Part shown: positions 29,225 through 35,098 of the stretch, one piece after another | How positions within the stretch are numbered: the first letter of the stretch is position 1 | Layout of the letters: each line of letters opens with the position of its first letter | Source of the DNA: an uncultured Verrucomicrobiota bacterium | GTDB taxonomy: Bacteria > Verrucomicrobiota > Verrucomicrobiia > Limisphaerales > UBA9464 | Direction of reading: 5' to 3' | DNA length: 35,098 bases | Assembly: GCA_903910585.1 (NCBI GenBank) | Contig: CAIWAH010000340.1 | Coordinates: 1-35,098 of the forward strand | The notes under the pieces: model-generated | What the model saw: only the letters and a program-made list of their open reading frames with translations | What the model was told of the DNA's origin: nothing | Databases searched by the model: none | Position numbers and translations under genes: made by a program

Positions 29225-30703
29225 ATGGACAAGCTCCTGCTCATCGATGACGAGGCCGACGTGCTTTACAGCTTCCGGCGCATTTTCGATTCGCCCGACC
29301 TGGAGTTGCATACCGCGCCCAGCGGGGAGGAGGGCCTGCGGCTGATTTCCCAGATCAAGCCGGACTTGGTCATCTCGGACATCCGCATGGCGGGGATCAA
29401 TGGCCTGGAAACGCTCCGGCGCATCCGCCAACTCGACCCGAAGCTCCCGGTCATCCTGATGACCGCGTATGGCACCACCCAGACCGCAATCGAGGCGATG
29501 AAGCTGGGTGCCTACGACTACCAGCTGAAGCCGTTCGATGTGCCGAAGCTCAAGGCGCTCGTGGCCAACGCCCTGAAGGCGGCCCGTGACATGCGCCAGG
29601 CGGTGACCTTGCAGCCGATGCTGGAGGACGAGGACTACGACGTCGGCGTGGTGGGGCGCAGCGACGCGATGCAGACGGTGTTCAAGCTCATCGGCCAGGT
29701 GGCGGGCACCGACGCGACCGTGCTGGTCACCGGTGAAAGCGGGACGGGCAAGGAACTGGTCGCCCGCTCCATCTATTCCTATAGCCGCCGGGCCGACAAA
29801 CCGTTTCTCGCGATCAACTGCGCGGCGATTCCGGAGAACCTACTGGAGTCGGAGCTGTTCGGTCATGAGAAGGGCGCCTTCACCGGCGCCACCCAGCAGC
29901 GCATCGGGAAGTTTGAACAGTGCGATGGTGGGACGCTGTTCCTCGACGAAATCGGCGACATGTCCCCGGCGACCCAGACCAAGATGCTCCGGGTTCTGCA
30001 AAGCGGGACCTTCGAGCGGGTGGGCGGCAACGAGACCATCAAGGTGGATGTGCGCGTCATCGCCGCCACCAACCGGAACCTTGAAGAGGAAGTGGCCCGC
30101 AAACAGTTCCGCGAGGATCTGTTTTATCGGCTGAACGTGGTGCGAATCCACATGCCGCCGCTGCGTGATCGCCGCGGGGATGTGCGGCTGCTGGTGGATT
30201 ATTTTTTGCGCAAACTGGCCGGTCCGGGCGGCAAGCCCAAATCCATCGGCGAAGCCACGCTGGTCGCGCTGGAGAGCTACCATTGGCCGGGCAACGTCCG
30301 CGAACTCGAGAATGTGCTGCGCCGTGCCACGGTAGTGGCCAAGGGGTTGGCCATTCTGCCGGCGGATTTGCCGGGGGAGGTAGTGGCCGGGTCCACGCCG
30401 ACTGCTGCGCCCGTGCGACCTGCGCCGGCCGAGTCTGGGGCCGCCACCGCGTCGGTGCCCGGCCCGATCGCCGCCAACGTTCCGGCCGACTTGCAGTCGC
30501 TGGCGCAGGCCCTGTTCCGCTTGGCCCGCGGTGAATCCAAACTGAAGGTGATTCCGGCGGTGGAGCGAATCCTCGTCATCGAGGCGCTGCGCGAAGTGCG
30601 CGGCAATCAGGTTCAGGCGGCCAAGCTCCTGGGCATTACCCGCGCGACGTTGCGCAAACGCATCGAGAAGTTCGGCATCAAGCAGGAACTGGCCGTCAAC
30701 TGA
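29225..30703 (+). CDS. NtrC-type sigma-54-dependent response regulator
   Basis: The 492-aa product has a receiver domain (acidic pair Asp8-Asp9, phospho-acceptor Asp52 in VISDIRM, Thr80, Lys102), a central AAA+ domain with Walker A GESGTGKE (170-177), the sigma-54 contact loop GAFTGA (217-222) and Walker B FLDEIGD (Asp241-Glu242), and a Fis-type HTH at the C-terminus (VQAAKLLGITRATLRKRIEK). All active residues are intact, so it should activate sigma-54 promoters after phosphorylation. No histidine kinase is adjacent, so the partner is elsewhere. A Pro/Ala-rich linker of about 50 residues separates AAA+ and HTH. It is divergent from the TraR/DksA-like gene. Confidence 0.95.
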   Translation: MDKLLLIDDEADVLYSFRRIFDSPDLELHTAPSGEEGLRLISQIKPDLVISDIRMAGINGLETLRRIRQLDPKLPVILMTAYGTTQTAIEAMKLGAYDYQLKPFDVPKLKALVANALKAARDMRQAVTLQPMLEDEDYDVGVVGRSDAMQTVFKLIGQVAGTDATVLVTGESGTGKELVARSIYSYSRRADKPFLAINCAAIPENLLESELFGHEKGAFTGATQQRIGKFEQCDGGTLFLDEIGDMSPATQTKMLRVLQSGTFERVGGNETIKVDVRVIAATNRNLEEEVARKQFREDLFYRLNVVRIHMPPLRDRRGDVRLLVDYFLRKLAGPGGKPKSIGEATLVALESYHWPGNVRELENVLRRATVVAKGLAILPADLPGEVVAGSTPTAAPVRPAPAESGAATASVPGPIAANVPADLQSLAQALFRLARGESKLKVIPAVERILVIEALREVRGNQVQAAKLLGITRATLRKRIEKFGIKQELAVN

Positions 30704-30715
30704 GCCTCGCAAGCC

Positions 30716-32242
30716 ATGCCGCTGCCTGTCCTTACCGTTGCCCAGATGCGCGCTTGGGAAAAGGCGACGTGGGCTGCCGGCCGGCGGGAATCTGACGTCA
30801 TCGCCCGGGTCGGCGAAGCGGTGGCGCGCAAGGTTCGCGAAATGGTTCCGTCCGGTTCGCGCGTGCTGCTGCTTGCCGGCAAGGGCAACAACGGAAGCGA
30901 CGTCCGGGCGTCAGGGCGCAGCTTGTCGGCGGCGGGCGGCTGCCTAATGGAACTGCTCGACGTGACCGATCCCTCCGTGACGCAACCGGAGTTGGAACGC
31001 GTGCTGGAGGCGCGACCGGCCCTGGTCGTGGACGGCCTGTTCGGCATCGGCCTCAACCGCCCCTTGGCGCCCGCATGGTGCCGGCTGATCGAGACCGTGA
31101 ACGCGAGCGGATTGCCGGTGCTCGCCGTGGATGTGCCCTCCGGTCTCGACGCCGATTCCGGTGCCCACTTCGGTGCGGCCATCCGGGCGGACGTCACGTT
31201 GACCGTGGGAGCCCCGAAATGCGGACTGATTCGGGAATCCGCCTACGAGTTCGTGGGCCGGCTGGAAGTCACCGCCGACGTGGGCCTGCTCCCCGACCCG
31301 GAAGCCGTGATTGGCGCCACCACCGGCATGAGCCGCGAGGAGGGATGGAAGTTCCGCCAAGCCTGGACCGTGGCGGCGGATTTCGCCGGGTTTCCGCCGC
31401 GTCGGCGGGTGGATTCACACAAGGGCAGCTACGGCCATCTCGTCATCGTGGCCGGCAGTCTGGGCTACCACGGCGCGGCGGTGCTGGCGGCGAGGGCGGC
31501 CGGAGCGGCGCGTCCAGGATTGGTGACGGTGATCACGTCACCCGGGGCTTATCCCGCCGTGGCCGCGCAGCTCGTTTTCGCGATGGTGAGTCCGTGGAGC
31601 GAACCGCTGGAACTGCCCGCCAAGGCCAGCGCCGTGCTCATCGGGCCCGGACTCGCCGGCAACGATGTGCCGGACTGGTTGAAGGCTCAGACGCTGACCT
31701 GGTGGCGCGAGCTGCCGTTGCCGCTCATCGTGGACGCGACCGCCTTGGACTGGTTGGGGGCCGAGCATCGGACTTGGTGGGCGGGTTCGCACGATGGAAG
31801 CCTCAGCGGACAAGCCATGATGCAGAGCCATCATTGTTGGAATCATCATCTCGCGCCGCGGGTCATCACGCCGCATCCCGGTGAAGCGGTTCGCTGGTTT
31901 CCGAAGGATTCGGCCGCCGCCCTGTCCGATCGCTGTTCCGTGGCGGAACACCTGGGCCGGGTTGCGGGCATCGCCTTGCTGAAAGGGCATCAGACGCTGA
32001 TTGCCGGTTCCGCCGCGCCAACTTTTGTGAATCCCACCGGCAATCCCGGGCTCGCCCAGGGCGGCAGCGGCGACGTGCTGGCGGGATTTGCGGCCGGTCT
32101 CCTGGCACAGGCGGTTCTGCAAACCGATCCGTTGAAGACCATCCGCTACGCCGTCTGGGAACACGGCGCGGCCGCCGATCGCCTGGAGGCAGCGCGGCGC
32201 AACTGGACGGCGGAACAGTTGGCCGCAGAGATTGGCCGCTGA
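30716..32242 (+). CDS. nnr: Bifunctional NAD(P)HX epimerase/dehydratase
   Basis: The 508-aa product fuses an N-terminal YjeF-type epimerase with a C-terminal ADP/ATP-dependent NAD(P)HX dehydratase, as in E. coli Nnr. Epimerase motifs: GKGNNGSD at 55-62 (usually GNNGGDG), [12 protein letters not shown] and [12 protein letters not shown]. Dehydratase motifs: [36 protein letters not shown] with catalytic Asp453. The pair repairs hydrated NADH and NADPH. The dehydratase half has an unusual His/Trp-containing insert before TPHPGE ([12 protein letters not shown]). The loop change GGDG to GSDV in the epimerase half keeps the Asp but may affect activity. It starts 12 bases after the response regulator gene. 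Confidence 0.93.
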   Translation: MPLPVLTVAQMRAWEKATWAAGRRESDVIARVGEAVARKVREMVPSGSRVLLLAGKGNNGSDVRASGRSLSAAGGCLMELLDVTDPSVTQPELERVLEARPALVVDGLFGIGLNRPLAPAWCRLIETVNASGLPVLAVDVPSGLDADSGAHFGAAIRADVTLTVGAPKCGLIRESAYEFVGRLEVTADVGLLPDPEAVIGATTGMSREEGWKFRQAWTVAADFAGFPPRRRVDSHKGSYGHLVIVAGSLGYHGAAVLAARAAGAARPGLVTVITSPGAYPAVAAQLVFAMVSPWSEPLELPAKASAVLIGPGLAGNDVPDWLKAQTLTWWRELPLPLIVDATALDWLGAEHRTWWAGSHDGSLSGQAMMQSHHCWNHHLAPRVITPHPGEAVRWFPKDSAAALSDRCSVAEHLGRVAGIALLKGHQTLIAGSAAPTFVNPTGNPGLAQGGSGDVLAGFAAGLLAQAVLQTDPLKTIRYAVWEHGAAADRLEAARRNWTAEQLAAEIGR

Positions 32243-32297
32243 AGGGCGACTCCACGCTTTTGCTGGACGGGCCTTTTGTCGCATCTTCGCCCCACGC

Positions 32298-33380
32298 ATG
32301 GGCAACACGTTCGGCCATCTGTTCCGCATCACCACCTGGGGCGAATCTCATGGGGGAGGCGTCGGTGTCGTCATTGACGGTTGCCCGCCCCGGTTGGAGC
32401 TCACCGAGGCTGACATTCAGCCGGAGCTCGACCGGCGGCGTCCCGGCCAGTCAAAGATCGTGACTCCGCGCAAGGAGGCGGACGCGGTGCAGATCCTTTC
32501 CGGAACCTTTGAAGGCAGGACGCTGGGCACACCGATCAGCCTCGTGGTGAAGAACGAAGACCAGCGTTCGGAGGCCTACACGGAAATGGCGACGAAGTTC
32601 CGCCCGAGCCACGCCGACTACACCTATCATGCCAAGTATGGCATTCGCGCCTGGCCGGGGGGCGGGCGCACCAGTGCCCGGGAAACCATTGGTCGCGTGG
32701 CCGCCGGGGCCGTGGCCAAGAAGCTGTTGCGCGAACGGTGGGGCGTGGAGGTGCTCGCCTGCGTGACGCAGGTGCAGGACGTGAAGGCGGCGGTCGCTCC
32801 GGAAACCTTCACGTTCGAGCAGGTCGAGGCGAACATCGTGCGCTGTCCCGACGCGGCGGCGGCGGACCAGATGATCCGCCTGATCGAACAGCGCCGCGGG
32901 GAAGGGGATTCCGTGGGCGGCATCATTCTCGGCGTGGCGCGAAACGTGCCGGCCGGTTGGGGCGATCCCGTGTTTGACCGGTTGGAAGCGGACCTCGGCA
33001 AGGCGATGCTCTCGCTGCCGGCCACGAAGGCGTTTGAAATCGGATCCGGCTTTGAGGGCGTCCACCTGACCGGGCGCCAGCATAACGACGCGATCCGCAA
33101 CGTGGATGGCCGGGTCCGAACGGTGACCAACCGCAGCGGCGGCGTGGTCGGTGGCATCTCGAACGGCGAACTGATCCACTTCCGGGTGGCCTTCAAGCCC
33201 ACGGCTACGGTTTTCCACGAGCAGGACACCGTGGACATCCATTTGGAGAACACCACGCTCAAGCCGCGGGGACGTCACGATGCCTGTGTGCTGCCCCGGG
33301 CCGTGCCAATGGTCGAGGCGATGACGGCGCTGGTGCTTGTGGATCACGCGCTGCGGCACGAGGCGCAGTGCGGACACTGA
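32298..33380 (+). CDS. aroC: Chorismate synthase
   Basis: The 360-aa product catalyses the last step of the shikimate pathway, 5-enolpyruvylshikimate-3-phosphate to chorismate, using reduced FMN. Family signatures are all present: [21 protein letters not shown] with the catalytic His, [53 protein letters not shown] and [19 protein letters not shown]. The frame is open from 32232, but the ATG at 32298 gives the conserved MGNTFG start, 55 bases after the nnr stop, and has no SD. The stop faces the convergent minus-strand gene. Confidence 0.97.
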   Translation: MGNTFGHLFRITTWGESHGGGVGVVIDGCPPRLELTEADIQPELDRRRPGQSKIVTPRKEADAVQILSGTFEGRTLGTPISLVVKNEDQRSEAYTEMATKFRPSHADYTYHAKYGIRAWPGGGRTSARETIGRVAAGAVAKKLLRERWGVEVLACVTQVQDVKAAVAPETFTFEQVEANIVRCPDAAAADQMIRLIEQRRGEGDSVGGIILGVARNVPAGWGDPVFDRLEADLGKAMLSLPATKAFEIGSGFEGVHLTGRQHNDAIRNVDGRVRTVTNRSGGVVGGISNGELIHFRVAFKPTATVFHEQDTVDIHLENTTLKPRGRHDACVLPRAVPMVEAMTALVLVDHALRHEAQCGH

Positions 33381-33401
33381 TCGGCTGTTTGGCAGCTCGG
33401 C

Positions 33402-33899
33402 TCAGCGCTGCTTGCGGGCGGGTCGTTTCTCCGGGCCCAGTTTGGTCGTGGACTGCACCGTGATGTTCGTTCCGGGCAACCACGGGATTTCCTGACCGTC
33501 GAGGTAAAGAGTGCGGGGCACCATCTCCACAAGGTGCCCGAATGCATCGAGGGCCACCGTGCCGGGCAGGAACGTGACGTCCACAAACTCCGTCGGGCCG
33601 AACGGCAGGGCATTCGTGATCGGCATGGTGTAAATGCGCCGCAGCGGGGAGTTGGTGAACCGCTCCGGCGCCCGTTCGCCCGGAAACACAAGGCTTACCG
33701 TGTTGCTGATCCCGAGGATGCGGTGATGCTCGATGCGCAGGACCGGGGTTCCGTCCGGCAGGCGGTCCTGGGTGACGACCCACGGCCCGCCCTTGCGCCG
33801 CGTGGCCGCGCACGCGCCGTAGAAGGTCACGTAAAGGAACAGCGTTGCGAAAAAGATGCCGACAAACGCCTTGGCAGCCTTGGTTCCGTCTCGATTCAA
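33402..33899 (-). CDS. Single-TM protein of unknown function
   Basis: The product has one TM segment near its N-terminus (AFVGIFFATLFLYVTFYGAC) and a C-terminal soluble part of about 130 residues with beta-type stretches (TPVLRIEHHRILGISNTVSL, FVDVTFLPGTVALDAFGHLV). No family is recognised. The open frame runs up to an ATG at 33974, but that ATG lies inside the terminator of the upstream PQQ-type gene. The TTG at 33899 (LNRDGTKAAKAFV) is the better start, giving 165 aa. It faces aroC convergently. Probably a membrane or periplasm-facing protein. Confidence 0.6.
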   Translation of the reverse strand: MNRDGTKAAKAFVGIFFATLFLYVTFYGACAATRRKGGPWVVTQDRLPDGTPVLRIEHHRILGISNTVSLVFPGERAPERFTNSPLRRIYTMPITNALPFGPTEFVDVTFLPGTVALDAFGHLVEMVPRTLYLDGQEIPWLPGTNITVQSTTKLGPEKRPARKQR

Positions 33900-33948
33900 G
33901 CGCGGCGAGGGTAACCGCCGACGGGACGGAAGCCAACGGCCGTTCTGG

Positions 33949-33987
33949 AAAAGCAAAAGGCCGACGGCGAACAATCACCGTCGGCCT
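33949..33987 (-). terminator. Rho-independent terminator after the PQQ-type gene
   Basis: On the minus strand AGGCCGACGG pairs perfectly with CCGTCGGCCT across a 10-base loop, followed by TTTGCTTTT. It begins 17 bases beyond the stop codon at 34005 and makes the gene downstream on this strand an independent unit. Confidence 0.9.
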
Positions 33988-34004
33988 GAGGCTTGGTCCG
34001 GGAA

Positions 34005-35098
34005 TCAGTTCTTGATCTGCACACCCGTGCCGGCGTCCGTCGCGACGGGTTTGGCGTCCGCGCCCACGGCAAACAGGTGAGTCTGGCTCATGACATACAT
34101 CGTGCCGTTGGCCACGATGGGGGTGCCGTAAACCGGCGCGCCGAGATTGGTCTCGCTGATGACGGTGGCCTTGTCGCCGCCCTTTGACGCCAAGACCACG
34201 AAATCGCCGTCCTCGTCGCCGACATAGACCTTGCCGTCGGCCACGAAAGTCGAGCCCCACATGTGGGCCTTCATGTCATAAACCCAGACGACCTTGCCGG
34301 TCTTGGCCTCCAGGCAGTGGACGAAGCCGGAGAAGTCGCCGAGGAACAGGAGGCCGTTGGTCGGATCGATGCTGACCGTGGAGATGGAGCGCTTGGCGCC
34401 CTTGTATTGCCAGACCACGCCGGACTTTGTGATGTCGCCCTTCTTCCCGGCGGGATCGATGCAAACCAGATTGCCGACGCCTTCGCCGTGTTCCGGATCC
34501 TGGCCGATCGCGACATAGACCTTGCCGTCGTAGAAGACCGGCGTGGCGTTGATTTCGCTGGGCCCTTCCGCGGCCGGGTATTTGATCGGCTTGCCGTCCT
34601 TGGCCTTGTATTCGGGCGGCACGCAATCCACCCACCACACCTTCTTGATGTAGCTGACGTCGGTTTCGTCCGCGGCCTCCGGCTCGTTCGGAAACACCTT
34701 GGTGCGGGGCTTACCGTCGCCCTTCTCGGGGGTAGTGCTGAGGGCGTAAAGCACGCCGTCGCCGCCGCCCATGAAGACCTGCCACTTGCCGTCCACCTTG
34801 CCGGCGGAAGGGGAGGTCCACTGGCCGTGGTAGATACGGTGGCCGATGCCGGCGTTGTCCTCGCCCAGCAGTTCGCCGGTCTCGGGATTGAGCGCGATGA
34901 AGCTGGGAGAATTCGGCGAAGGGATGTTGACGTGAGTCCAGTCCTGGCCGTTGGAGGTGCAGACGAACAGCTTGCCGTCCACCATGATGACCGAGCAGTT
35001 GGAGGCGTTGTGGGGGAAGACACCGAGCTCCTCCATCATGTCATAGCGCCAGATGATGTCGGCGTCGGTCGGGCCGGGTTCAACGGGCGGTTTGCCGG
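34005..35098 (-). CDS. PQQ-like beta-propeller repeat protein, 5' end outside window
   Basis: The frame is open to the window edge: the residues before the internal Met at 35039 read IIWRYD and continue upstream, so the start lies outside. About 364 residues are visible. Repeats of the form GKVVWVYDMKAHMWGSTFV, GKVYVGDEDGDFVVLA, KWQVFMGGGDGVLYALS and GLLFLGDFSGFVHCLEAKTG are PQQ/BamB-like propeller blades. The protein could be a PQQ-like dehydrogenase or a non-enzymatic BamB-like propeller; Verrucomicrobia and Planctomycetes have many secreted members of unknown role. No heme or PQQ-specific catalytic residue can be assigned from the part seen. A strong terminator follows the stop. Confidence 0.85.
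   Translation of the reverse strand, partial: GKPPVEPGPTDADIIWRYDMMEELGVFPHNASNCSVIMVDGKLFVCTSNGQDWTHVNIPSPNSPSFIALNPETGELLGEDNAGIGHRIYHGQWTSPSAGKVDGKWQVFMGGGDGVLYALSTTPEKGDGKPRTKVFPNEPEAADETDVSYIKKVWWVDCVPPEYKAKDGKPIKYPAAEGPSEINATPVFYDGKVYVAIGQDPEHGEGVGNLVCIDPAGKKGDITKSGVVWQYKGAKRSISTVSIDPTNGLLFLGDFSGFVHCLEAKTGKVVWVYDMKAHMWGSTFVADGKVYVGDEDGDFVVLASKGGDKATVISETNLGAPVYGTPIVANGTMYVMSQTHLFAVGADAKPVATDAGTGVQIKN

Noticed and set aside
28297..29244. Longest version of the TraR/DksA-like gene from the ATG at 29244
   Set aside because: It would overlap the start of the divergent response regulator and adds residues that do not resemble the Lys/Ser/Ala-rich N-terminus.
33392..33411. GCAGC/GCTGC repeat between aroC and the convergent gene
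   Set aside because: Only five base pairs, overlaps coding sequence and has no T run.
1..35098. tRNA, rRNA, riboswitch, CRISPR or IS elements
   Set aside because: No cloverleaf, repeat-spacer array, transposase motif or terminal inverted repeat pair was seen on either strand by eye.

Overview
The window is GC-rich, densely coded chromosome with no rRNA, tRNA, insertion sequence, CRISPR array or phage gene that I can see. The gene mix points to Verrucomicrobiota, probably the Pedosphaera/Limisphaerales side. Signs of this are a very large secreted CotH-kinase/lamin-tail protein, Tat-exported Gfo/Idh/MocA oxidoreductases, a PQQ-type beta-propeller, a cysteine-poor TraR/DksA protein with a Lys/Ala/Ser-rich N-terminus, and many starts without a Shine-Dalgarno (SD) sequence. 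The taxon is an inference from gene style, not from a marker search. No gene-free stretch exceeds about 300 bases.

Layout. 1-968: 3' part of a lactonase-family beta-propeller gene. 1130-6202: secreted 1690-aa CotH-kinase/lamin-tail protein. 6410-11630: a str/S10-type translation cluster, rpsL-rpsG-fusA-rpsJ-rplC-rplD-rplW, with a terminator-like hairpin before fusA and a very strong terminator after rplW; tuf is not between fusA and rpsJ, and rplB does not follow rplW. 11688-12692: a radical SAM protein resembling the archaeosine RaSEA/TIGR01210 group.

12707-19880 (minus strand): a 1187-residue polyprotein-like fusion of 2-oxoacid dehydrogenase E1-alpha, E1-beta, a lipoyl domain and a complete KAS III (FabH-like) domain, followed by three tandem DUF21/CBS (CNNM/CorC-type) membrane proteins coupled by ATGA overlaps. 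19910-24386 (plus): a membrane C39-like peptidase, a Gfo/Idh/MocA dehydrogenase, a secreted unknown protein, a Tat-exported Gfo/Idh/MocA homologue lacking the usual lysine, and a small membrane protein.

24393-29073 (minus): TraR/DksA-like, rpmG (L33), rpsR (S18), terminator, then znuA-znuC-znuB-zur-hslR. The three upstream proteins are all zinc-ligand-poor variants, so zinc uptake, zinc sensing and zinc-free protein variants sit side by side. A short palindrome directly upstream of znuA is a candidate Zur operator. 29225-33380 (plus): an NtrC-type response regulator, a bifunctional NAD(P)HX repair enzyme and chorismate synthase. 33402-35098 (minus): a single-TM unknown protein and a PQQ-like beta-propeller protein running off the window.

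The strongest candidate for an undescribed system is the E1-lipoyl-KAS III fusion. It has the parts to decarboxylate a 2-oxoacid, load the acyl group on its own lipoyl arm and pass it to a condensing enzyme, with no E2 acyltransferase domain and perhaps no free acyl-CoA.
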